Source: Aurantiochytrium sp. KH105 (taxonomy: Eukaryota; Sar; Bigyra; Thraustochytrida; Thraustochytriidae). From it: a stretch of 64,000 nucleotides of DNA. This document shows, one piece after another, positions 10,333-19,548 of this stretch. The stretch covers positions 496,001 to 560,000 of the forward strand of contig BGKB01000036.1 of the NCBI GenBank assembly GCA_003116975.1. Reading direction: 5' to 3'. Within the stretch, counting starts at the first letter, position 1. The number at the start of each line of letters is the position of its first letter. A program made the position numbers and the translations under genes. The notes under the pieces are model-generated. The model was not told the origin of the DNA, did not search any database, and was given only the letters and a program-made list of their open reading frames with translations.

Positions 10333-11652
10333 ATGAATGGTGGCGACGGCGGAGGTGCCCGCAAGCGCCTGTTCACCGTCGACGAAGCTGCAGAGCTTGC
10401 GAAGCTGGCCGCAGCAGAGAAAGAAGTTCGGCGCCTCCAACAGAAGATAGAGGCCGTACTGACGCAGATTGCGGACGTGGAGGCCCAGATCAGTTCGTGG
10501 AAAGCTGCATTCCAAGCCCTTGATGACGATGACAAGGAGTATCACGAGACACCTCGAGAATATCGCAAATACCTCGAAAAGGAGCGCGACCATCTGAGTT
10601 CGAAGGAGGATTCCCTGCGCGCTGAGCGGGGTGGAAGTTTGCACATAATAGCAGCGCAGACGGGTGTTGTGGCCGACCTCAGGCGTCGTCGTCCGCAACT
10701 GTGGCAAGTGGAGGGTTTCATTCAAGGCAGCAAGCGGTTGTCGGGCATTCGCGCGTTTTTATATACCATGGCATCGGATGAGTCAGGGCTTGCGGCGGCA
10801 GATCCGTCGCAAACTGATGCAACCTCGTCTGCAGCATCCTTATCCGTGGAACCGAATCGAAAAGACGTTTTTAAAGACTGCGTCTGGTATGAAAATGACG
10901 ACTTGCACTTTCGCATCTTCTTCCACAGTGCAGAATCAGGACAGCGCTTTGGAAACAAATTGAGCGAGCACCATCATATCGTCGATATTTTGGCCATCAC
11001 GGACCCTGTCTTGTTGAAAAAAAAATATCGCACCATAGGGATCAAGCGCGCGGACTACGACTCTGACGACGAATCGTCAACTGCGTCCTCGCAGATCCTA
11101 AGTGTGCAGGTGACAAAAGCGGAACCCGCGGAGATGATCACGCGATTTCAAAGCATCGAGCTGGCTCAATTGCTACAGCTGGGGTACGACTTGGAGAAAG
11201 CACACCTGGTGCATGACTCTGAGTTGAAGAGGCGGCGCAAGGCGAACGAACCGGACTGGAACGATGACATTAACAACAACAGGATCGTGCTCACTTCCAG
11301 TCTTCACAAAATGTTCGACGGAAGCAGAAATGGCGAAGGGCAGACGAGAATTCCCCTGATGATGATCGAGGCGGTGGATGACCTTCCAGATACTGCCCCG
11401 GACATTCAGGTGCCGGAGATGTTACAGGAAGGGAGGCAGAAACGCTATAGGGTTTGGCTGAAAGTTACAGCTCTCGACGAAATGACAATGACGGGTATTA
11501 TCTGCCGTTTGAAGGTTGGTTGCTTCGTTCACACGATTGAAACGAGCGGTCTCCGGGAGGTTTACACGCATGTCCATGTTCTCGACCCGGAGATATTCAA
11601 GGCGAATATGGAATGGAAAGCAGCTGATACGCGTAAGCACTGGGACGTGTGA
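10333..11652 (+). CDS. coiled-coil protein with HNH-like domain
   Basis: 439 aa, single exon. Residues 15-110 are a predicted coiled coil (heptad-like Leu/Ala/Glu/Lys). Near residues 288-335 the order AHLVHD, then about 25 residues, then NNRIVLTSSLHKMFDG fits the HNH_2-type pattern (AHI, N, LH, FD) found in HNH endonuclease-like proteins. The segment before it and the beta-rich C-terminus are unrecognised. In bacteria and fungi such domains bind metal and cut DNA, but many eukaryotic relatives have unknown roles. Here the first His, the Asn and the LH motif are visible, which would permit but not prove catalysis. The ATG at 10333 is the first in the long frame; the frame upstream opens only with GTG. 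Confidence 0.55.
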   Translation: MNGGDGGGARKRLFTVDEAAELAKLAAAEKEVRRLQQKIEAVLTQIADVEAQISSWKAAFQALDDDDKEYHETPREYRKYLEKERDHLSSKEDSLRAERGGSLHIIAAQTGVVADLRRRRPQLWQVEGFIQGSKRLSGIRAFLYTMASDESGLAAADPSQTDATSSAASLSVEPNRKDVFKDCVWYENDDLHFRIFFHSAESGQRFGNKLSEHHHIVDILAITDPVLLKKKYRTIGIKRADYDSDDESSTASSQILSVQVTKAEPAEMITRFQSIELAQLLQLGYDLEKAHLVHDSELKRRRKANEPDWNDDINNNRIVLTSSLHKMFDGSRNGEGQTRIPLMMIEAVDDLPDTAPDIQVPEMLQEGRQKRYRVWLKVTALDEMTMTGIICRLKVGCFVHTIETSGLREVYTHVHVLDPEIFKANMEWKAADTRKHWDV

Positions 11653-11752
11653 AGTGTATGTGGAATCGATGAGTTGTCGCATGAACACATTGAGAAGTAG
11701 CATGAGAGGGATTCAAATGCAATTGACATTATCTTCTTCTTGTCAATGGGGC

Positions 11753-13612
11753 TCAGCAAAAGACCCTCTGGCCGCCGTCACCACCATCGAACCCGAAGCT
11801 TCCGGGAAAATCCGCCAGCAGGACCTCCGCGGCCGTAGCTTCCGATGCTTTCCACGATAAAGTCGCGTGCTGTGTAGTATGCGTACGGGAATGTCCAGAC
11901 AATGATGAAATTGCCGAGCTCGAAGGGTAAACTGGGGCCAGCACAATGCCATTGAAGATTATTCCGCGCACGACGCGGGGCACTATCAGTGTGCCCACGA
12001 TCCGGCCCGTGCTGCGGTATGAGCCTATTCGAGGCAGCAAAACGAATATGATAAAGGCCCCGATGAATGTGGCCATCATTGTGCCAACCGCCAAACGTTG
12101 GTTTGTGTGGAAAATGCTCGTACCTTTCACATTGCCAATGCAGACAGACTTGCCGTCATCGAAGTCGAGGCATGTCTCGAGGTCGGTTTTGCAGGTTACG
12201 CGCGTGATGTCTGTTGCGAAGGTTGACCGCACATCTTTCACATAGGTGTAATTGAGATCGTTGCCGAGGAGGTCCACTGCGGATGGGGGCAGGGCATCAT
12301 GTTCGTGAAATCGTGTGCAAGGGGCGTCAAGAGTTTAAAGAAGAAGTCTCCTTCGTCGTCGAACTGAAGGATGGCACCACTACAGGAGAGAATGTTGTGT
12401 ATCCCGCTGTCCACGTCAAGTCGAACTGCACAGATGTGGTATTCACACATGGTGAATTGGTTGTCGTACACAAAGTGCCGGTCAGTCTCACCCATCGCAT
12501 TGATACAAGCGAGAGTGTTGCCACCTGCGCTGTGTGTTTCGGTCGTGCATGTGTCAAATTGGTTGCTTGCAACTATAGAAGACATCTATTTTTTCTTTAC
12601 TTTTCATTGATATTGACAAACGAAACGAAACAGAGTCCTTTTGCTTTGCTTTCCGTCCCATCGATATATGGGCCTGCTTTCGGGCACCCTCCTCTCTTTC
12701 TCCTAACACAGCAGCAAATACGCGGCAGAGAATTCCAAGATGGCCACCGATATGAAGCAATGAATTGCAATGCTGAAAGGCCGCATGAGCCGAGTGAACA
12801 TGATCGACATGCGGTCTCTGGAGAATGACATTGACGACATTGCCGACGTTAATGAGCACGTAGACCGTGTCAAAAATGCCGTGCAAGACGCGATGGTGTC
12901 AGCTTGGACAGTTGACATGGATGCGGATGAGGCGGCACTTGATGCGTATATCGCGGAAGCTAACAGTGATATGGAGGAAATCGAGGCCGAAGTGACGGCA
13001 AAAGCAGACGCGGGTGCAGTAGATGAAGACTACTTTGATAGAGCAGACGTCGGCGCTTCCTTCCAAACTCCCGTCGCTTGCCCTTGTCAAACACTCCGAT
13101 GAGTCCCCCCGGAGGAATAAAAACAAGGGCCGGGCAACTCGTGTCACGACAATGACACGGCTCTGGCGGACAAGTCGGTTAACTCGCAAGATGAAAAGGA
13201 TACGGCTCCAATGGACAAATTCACAGAGAATTTGAACCGTATCTTCATGGCTGATGAATCGCCTGAGGAGCGCCGCAAGTGCATCTAGCCGCCATTGGGT
13301 GAACTCGTTGCAAATTGCGTGAGCAAGTTCCTTTCGTACACCATTGATCCAAACAATGACCATTGCCATGCATGTGATGTCTGCGGCGTTCTTTAAAATC
13401 TTGATGGCGTCGAAGAACTGATCGACGCGAACAGTCCAGTGTTCGATCAGATCCGAATTCACAGTCAATCCAATCGGGTGCGCTGAGGGAAGCAGAACCG
13501 TCACCAAACTCGGGTCCGGAAGATATCTCGTAGTTCATAGCAAAGGAGTGGCTGGCGGTCAGTTCAACTTTGCAAGCTGTGTAGTGCCGACTTGCGCCAA
13601 GGAAATGTTCCG
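11753..13612 (-). pseudogene. decayed multi-pass membrane protein gene, several frameshifts
   Basis: Coding-like blocks in changing frames on the minus strand. About 13612-13500 reads one frame and 13500-13300 another, with a long hydrophobic-amphipathic block ending ICNEFTQW and then a stop. 12585-12290 holds a Cys-containing ectodomain-like block. 12277-11940 carries a Cys-rich block followed by a clear membrane helix (TMMATFIGAFIIFVLLP). A further frame at 11940-11800 holds another helix (ELGNFIIVWTFPYAYY). No splice sites satisfy the frame changes, and a plus-strand fragment lies in the middle. I read this as one or two inactivated genes; sequencing indels in an intact gene are the alternative. 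Family not recognised. Confidence 0.4.
12713..13287 (+). pseudogene. Snf7/CHMP-like fragment with stop and frameshifts
   Basis: A plus-strand run resembles the C-terminal half of ESCRT-III subunits: a Met-rich helix (KGRMSRVNMIDMRSLENDID), then an acidic helix and an acidic tail. It has an in-frame TGA at 12761-12763, changes frame near 13060-13100, and again near 13140, where an acidic block ends at TAG near 13287. A possible acceptor (acacag) precedes it, but no upstream half of a CHMP protein is visible. It overlaps a minus-strand decayed gene. The family assignment rests on a weak pattern and could be wrong. Confidence 0.3.
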
Positions 13613-14230
13613 GTGACAAGCTTTTTCAAGGTGGATCCTGAAATTAGGCCCATGATCCCAGAGACTACGTTTGCAGAGGACCTACTGTTATCAAACTATC
13701 GACTCGTGGCATGGGCTTACAGGGTGCACTTCTACAGCGCTTTCCATGAAACCAGCTTCCTTGTCCAAATTTTATGTCCAACACGTAGATTCCTGGTTGG
13801 TTTCTGGCTGGTCCCGGCCGAGAAACAGACACTTAAAATTTAATTTAAAGTCAGGGCACTTGAATCATTTCGTGTCACCGCGGCGCGCTCGGACGTTTTC
13901 TCATGTCAGGACGGACAGGACAAGGAAATTTAGTAAGGGCCCGCGAGCGGAGTCGGGGGCCATGGCAAAGGCAAAACCTGATCGAGGATGCACAAGCCAA
14001 GTCGAGTCGAGTCCTTGTCCCTTGTCATCTGAACAAGGAACGAACGCGAAGGGGAGGGAAGCCAAGCCAAGCCAAGCCAAGCCATGGCGCCTTATGGCAG
14101 TGCTAGTGCTTCCTTACTTTACTCATACTAGGGCCTAGTTGAAGCGTGTGCGCTCTCAACGGCTTCTACCAAGGAATTCTTCTTCGTCGGCGTACAGAAT
14201 CGCAAGTAAACGACGCGAGAACGCAGGACC
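13613..14230. other. intergenic region with AGCCA-type repeat
   Basis: About 0.6 kb upstream of the IQ/coiled-coil gene. It carries a GCCAA-type 5-bp tandem tract (about 14058-14085), roughly 150 bp before the ATG. Open frames here lack coding character. Confidence 0.5.
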
Positions 14231-16021
14231 ATGACGCGCGCACAGACGGCGCAGACCAAGGCCGACATGCGGAGGCAGGCCGCAAGAGAGGCAAGGGAAG
14301 CCTCGAGGCGCGCCGAGGCCGCAGAAAGCGGGGTCCAGCGACGCATGGCCAAGATGAGAGAAGCGCAACTCGAAAATAAACTTGCGGCGACACCTGCACC
14401 AATATCAATCGAGGAAGACCAGGAACAGACCTATGCTGACCTTGGGTACTTGGACGAGCACGGCGATGCGCGTGAAAACTGGCGCTCTAGCACAGCAGCA
14501 CCTGGAAACCGCTCTCACCTCGCAGCCACAAACCGGTCGCCGCGAGGTGTCCATTCGAATTTGGGCTCACCCAATGGCATGTCAGAAATCTCTGGCGCTG
14601 CGAGCCCAAGCAAGGCTTTGCGTGATTTACAAAACCGCCCGCGCCAAGTCAAACTATCAATCATGGAAGAATTTCGCCGCGAGCTCGAGGAAATTGAGGT
14701 CCTTAGAGAAGTGTTGCGGGAGCGCTACTTTAACGAATGCCGTGAGCGTCTCGAAGAGGGCCATCGAGCTGCCATCGAAATTCAGCGCATTATTCGCGCA
14801 CGAATTGCGCGCGAGCGTGTCCAGACCATCATCGATGAGCGCGCCGCACTCGTCTACGGCCCAGAGCATCACGCTGCTGCTGTCAAAGTACAAGCGCAAT
14901 ACCGCAGGCGTGCCGTCGAGCCACTCATTGCGGAGAAGCGTCGCGACAAACTTGCACGGCGAAGAGAGGCGGAAGCAAAGCGCGCGCAAAAGAAAGCTCT
15001 TCGGAAACAATCCGAAGAGCAACGCCGGGCCGAGGAAGAGGCCGCAATCGAGGCACAACAGCGGCTTCGGGCCGATATTAAAGCGAAAGAGCGCTTGGAA
15101 CTCCAAAAGGATGTCGAAAGACAAAAGAAGGTCGCCGAAGAAATGCGCCGTGAACAAGAGAAACGTGCCGAGGCTGAAGCGCGCACCTTGCAGGGTGCAA
15201 GGAAGCGTCATGCTGCCGAAATGGCGCGCACTATGGAGCAGGAACAGAACCGTCTGCAAGAACAAATTGCCAACACGAACACAAGCTATGTAACAACCAA
15301 GCAGGCGCCCGTAGCTGAGTCCGTTGTCAAGCTCAGCTCGCCAGTACATCAGCAGCAGCAGCGGCAGCAGCAGCAGCAGCAGCTTTCTCCGGCGCCATCT
15401 GTTGACGAAGATCTTCCTGTGTCACCAGCAGCTTTGCCTGTTGAGGAGAGTCGTATTGACCCAACTCCAGCCAACGAGGAAAGCAGCGAAGAGTCCATTC
15501 CCGACATCGGGGTCGTTGACGCCTCCATCGAAGCCATTGACAACAAAGCAGGCGTTCCCCGTCTAGGTTCAACGAAAGCGCCTCTGAGTTTTAATGATGA
15601 CGATGACGATGATGATGATGATGATGATGATAATGGTCTCGCGGGTCTTCTTGAACTTGCGCAACAAACCAAAGCACAGGCCTCAGCTCGCGAAAGAGAG
15701 GAAGAGGGCAAGCTACAAGAAGAATCAGAGACACATGACCAAGCTGGCGACGCGGACAGCACTGGTGACGATGACAACGATGATTTTGGCGGATTTTCCA
15801 ATTCTCGCAGACCGGAGTCCAAAACGTCAAACAGGGCACAAGACTCGTTCTCCAATCGCGTTGAATCGACAAGCAAGGAAAATGCTACAAATTCTCCCAA
15901 GCACTCGCCTGTGGCATCGCCAAACCCATCTCTCCACCGAAACGCTGGTGCTGCTGTTTCGGGTGCCCCTGTTGCCGACTATGAGGATGACTTTGAAGAC
16001 CTCGACGAAATTGCCCTGTAG
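14231..16021 (+). CDS. IQ-motif coiled-coil protein
   Basis: 596 aa, single exon, start ATG in good context (gacc before ATGA). The N-terminal 60 residues are a basic Ala/Arg helix. Two IQ-like calmodulin-binding segments follow: AAIEIQRIIRARIARERVQ near residue 180 and a second, VKVQAQYRRRAVE, near 217. Residues 225-350 form a long charged single helix (Arg/Glu/Ala). The rest is disordered, with a Gln run (CAG tract 15346-15383), an Asp run (GAT tract 15595-15630) and an acidic end, DDFEDLDEIAL. This organisation is common in cytoskeletal, ciliary and myosin-associated proteins, but I cannot name the family. Calmodulin or a light chain is a plausible partner. Confidence 0.7.
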   Translation: MTRAQTAQTKADMRRQAAREAREASRRAEAAESGVQRRMAKMREAQLENKLAATPAPISIEEDQEQTYADLGYLDEHGDARENWRSSTAAPGNRSHLAATNRSPRGVHSNLGSPNGMSEISGAASPSKALRDLQNRPRQVKLSIMEEFRRELEEIEVLREVLRERYFNECRERLEEGHRAAIEIQRIIRARIARERVQTIIDERAALVYGPEHHAAAVKVQAQYRRRAVEPLIAEKRRDKLARRREAEAKRAQKKALRKQSEEQRRAEEEAAIEAQQRLRADIKAKERLELQKDVERQKKVAEEMRREQEKRAEAEARTLQGARKRHAAEMARTMEQEQNRLQEQIANTNTSYVTTKQAPVAESVVKLSSPVHQQQQRQQQQQQLSPAPSVDEDLPVSPAALPVEESRIDPTPANEESSEESIPDIGVVDASIEAIDNKAGVPRLGSTKAPLSFNDDDDDDDDDDDDNGLAGLLELAQQTKAQASAREREEEGKLQEESETHDQAGDADSTGDDDNDDFGGFSNSRRPESKTSNRAQDSFSNRVESTSKENATNSPKHSPVASPNPSLHRNAGAAVSGAPVADYEDDFEDLDEIAL

Positions 16022-16193
16022 GCCAAGTTAAGAAAGATAAATTGAAATGTTCATTCTTCGTCTGTACGTCTAGACCTCAAGCAAAAGAACGCGGCCTTCT
16101 GCACCGAAGCATCGTTAGCCATTGTATGGATTGGGTGGCTCCTGTGCATCAAAATGAAACAGTGGCACCTGCAAAAAAACAAAAAAAAAAGGG

Positions 16194-18903
16194 ATGAAAA
16201 ATGAGGATCGGGGACAATTTTGGATTGTCCGCCGGATGTCGCGCGAGCAAGCCTGGACGCCCATGGGGCGCTGCAGGTCGCCCGGGTCTCAGCAAGACCC
16301 TAATGCTTTGCATTCCGAAGATGACGCAGACCTAGGCGGTGGCAGAGAGACCGACAAATTGGCATGCCGACCTCTCTTTCCAGCTGCAGCAGATTGGAAG
16401 CCACGAGCGGCGGCCAAACCTTGTGAAAACATGCTGACACGGATCCGCAGCTTCACGCGCAACAATGGTGGCGGCGGCGGCGGCGGCGGCGCAAACAGTA
16501 GCAGCAGGAGTGGCAAGAATCGGAGCTTGTTTCTAAGCCAAGGTGGAAGAGATCCGAGCGCGAACAATATCGGCAAATACGATGACGATAGTCACAACGT
16601 TGCTGATGACGACTTTGGTGACGACGATGAAGAGGTCATCAAAGTGACCGAAGGAGACAGAGATAGCTTGCTGCTCGGTGCCCCAGAAGCGATATCGATC
16701 TCACAGAGCGCAAGTGACGCGAGCCTCTTCCAAAGTGACAAGAGCGAGTCTTCTGAGCCTGTCGACGAACGCGCTCGAATTGTGGAGGAGATCGTGGCTA
16801 CGGAAGACTCTTTTCGAGGCTTCATGCTTGCCCTGCGGCGCACGTACGTTGCACGTCTCGAGCGAGAAATGCCTGCCGAAGCACACAAGCTCTGCTTCGC
16901 CCAGCTGGCTCCACTTTTGCGTTTCTCTAAACTGCTCATTTGCGAACTTGAGAAAGAAATATCTCTTCGTGGAGCCTCTCTTGCCTCCGTGGGTCACATT
17001 TTCGTGCGCTTGTCGCCCTTTTTCAAAATGTATGTCACTTACGCTCGCGATCATCTCCGCATTTCGCAAGTCATTGAGGAAAACACTCGCAAAAGGGCGA
17101 GTATTCGCAAAATCTGCCAAGAGTGCAAGGTAAGTCATTACAGCAACAGCGTCCGCTTGATTCAACTCCCTCTTTGCAAAGTTCCAAAACTGACGACAAC
17201 GATAGCTCGAACAAGATTGCAAAGATCAGACATTACAAAGCATGCTCATTATGCCCATCCAGCGTGTTCCGCGCTACCTTCTTCTTCTCAAGGAACTGCG
17301 GAAAGCCACACCCGAAGACCATTCAGACCATGCCGTGCTCGCGGATGCACTCGCCGCGCTTACCGAGGTCGCAGGCTCAATGAACCGTGAAATCGGCGAT
17401 ATGGAGTGCATGGTACAGATTCTCGAGCTGCAACGGAACATGAAGCCACAACCTCAACTCATGAAGACTGGGCGCAGACTTGTGCGCTCGGGTCCACTTC
17501 GCAAGCTCTCGCAGGACCATTCCTACCAGCAAGAGTTGCACTTTTTCCTGTTCAACGACTGTCTCGTGTATGCAAAACTTATGCCGCGCATCATTGGCGG
17601 CGTCAAGTATCAATTTCGCCGAATGATACAGGTTGCCCGCGTCCAGGATCTTGGATTGGAGGGAACCTCCGACCCGCCTAACCCGGCAAATGGAGCCTTT
17701 GCAAAACGCGAGTCTCTTAAACTACCCAAGACTACTGTACTTGCGAGTGAGTCTGCAGTGGATGGCGAGCAGCCGTCAAACTCGTCTCCGGGGTCAAGAC
17801 AACGCGATGCTCTCTTTCCTATTCGCATTCTGGGAACAAAATCTCTCACTGTCTTTGCCGCAAGCGAGGAAGAGCGACGAGCATGGCTAGCCGACCTCGA
17901 AGAGCACGCAGACCCGAGCGTTATCACGGACACTGAGGCCTTGCAAAAGGAACAAGAGGCCAAACTTCGCGAAAGCATGGAGGCTGCAGAGGAGCGGCTC
18001 AAGGACATGCGTGTTTCCGATCCAGTGCGCGTTCACGCCGCAACGGCTTGGGTCAAGCTCAACACGACCTCGAGCGCAAATCCGCCCAAAGACGACCCGG
18101 AGCTTCAGCTCAAGTTCCTCGTTTCCAAAACGGGGACCGATCTCTGTTCCGCAGGAGGAGTCAAGCCGTTTTCGGTTCTTTCACTCACGCTCACGATTCT
18201 CGATGCGCGCAGTATTCTAACACTTGTCCGGGAAGCAACGTCCAAGCATGCCTCGGGTGTCTATTGTCTCATCCAATTCGGCAAGACAACGCATCGCACA
18301 AGTGTTTTCCATGAGGATGAGGAACCCATTTGGATGCAGGACTTTCACGGCATGAACTTTTTGGCCGGATTCCACAGCGCACTACAAATCAAGGTCAAAC
18401 TCGTAAGCAAGTCAAAGTTGCGCAAGGACCCTGTTCTTGCCACCCTGGACATTCGCATTCAGGATGTGCTTGCCATGACGGGTTTTCGTGTCGATTCGCA
18501 TCAAGAGCAGGAAGCTATCATTTCTGCGTCGGCCAAAGTCACCGACAAAAAGGTCAGCCGTATGAAACAACCCAAAGCTGTCCATGTCCTCACGAGCACG
18601 TTGACTGATGATTACAAGCTCAATCAGATTCGCCCCGCCACCGAAAGTCTCCCATTATCTGCAAAGCCTCTTCCAGAGGTCCCGCCTTTGCCTCCATCTC
18701 GCCCCAGTTCGATGCGACGTGCAAGTACAGATTCTCGCGCCTGGAGCGAGAGATCCCGCGATTCGATAGAACTTGCCTGTTCGCCAACGACGACGAATGA
18801 ACCAACCGCAAATGTGAAAAGCTCAGATAGCGAGGACAGGCAGCGACTGCTCTCGCGCCCGCTTCCGAGCATACCTGTGCCTCCTGCGCCGCCTACGGCC
18901 TAG
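16194..18903 (+). CDS. RhoGEF (DH-PH) protein with C2 domain
   Basis: Two exons, 16194-17129 and 17206-18903, join to 877 aa. The 76-nt intron has gtaagt and a gatag acceptor in phase 0. The DH domain begins with RARIVEEIVATEDSFRGFM (CR1) near residue 195 and contains LIMPIQRVPRYLLLLKEL (CR3), read only after splicing. A PH domain follows (RSGPLRKLS, then LHFFLFNDCLVYAK, ending ERRAWLADLEEH). A C2-like beta domain (LTLTILDAR, GVYCLIQFG, EEPIWMQDF) comes next, then a Pro/Ser-rich tail (PLPEVPPLPPSRPSS) that could bind SH3 domains. DH-PH proteins load GTP on Rho-family GTPases at membranes. The start is uncertain: ATG 16431 (MLTRIRSFTRNN, 798 aa) has a better context, and the first 79 codons look UTR-like. 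Confidence 0.82.
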
Positions 18904-19548
18904 CAATGTTTGATTATCATGATGAGATAGTATACTCGGTGTTCCTACGTTCGCATTTCTTTTTCCATTGTTACAGCAGCCTGACTCTCACTGTTAGGCC
19001 CTGAAGGACTGCTTTCCAGCAGTGGGCAGGCGAATTGAACGCCAAGCAGCCTAATAGTCTACATGTAAAGTTTTTATGATGAATGAGAGCCGTTACGAAT
19101 GTATTTTTTGTTCATATTGAATTGAGCAAGGCAAGTTTTGGCTTACGCCCGGAGCACAGGCTCGAGCCCAGAATCGCTCAAACAGGTGGTTTACGTTGTC
19201 TTGGCTTGCTCGATTCCTAGGCTGCGTTTCTCCGGCGAGCCAGCACATGCCAATCAATCATCGTTCGGCCCAGAAGCTAAGCGCCCCCCCCCTCCCAAAA
19301 AATATAATGCCAATTTTCTGCCTTCTGCAGGCAGAAGAAGTGGCCATCTTGGGCCTGTCTGCCTGAAAAACGGTCATCTCCAATCATAAGATGAATCCGG
19401 TGAGCTAGCCCAAACGATAGACGAAACGAAGCGCGGCTCGGCTTGACTTGGCTCGGTCTGGCTTGGTTTGGCTTGGCTCGGCTTGACGAGACTCGAGACG
19501 CTCGGCTAGGCTTAAAGTAAACGGCCTTGCAGGCGGCGACGCGAGACA
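18904..19548. other. intergenic region with GGCTTGG repeat upstream of BBS9
   Basis: About 0.65 kb. A degenerate GGCTTGG/GGCTCGG tract lies at about 19433-19490, 60-115 bp before the BBS9 ATG. It is the reverse complement of the GCCAAG tract seen before the gene at 14231. A C-run (19285-19296) lies further upstream. No gene seen. Confidence 0.5.

Noticed and set aside
10296..10523. Plus-strand frame starting MASALRGKGGG
   Set aside because: Overlaps the HNH-like gene in another frame and closes quickly; at most a small upstream open frame.
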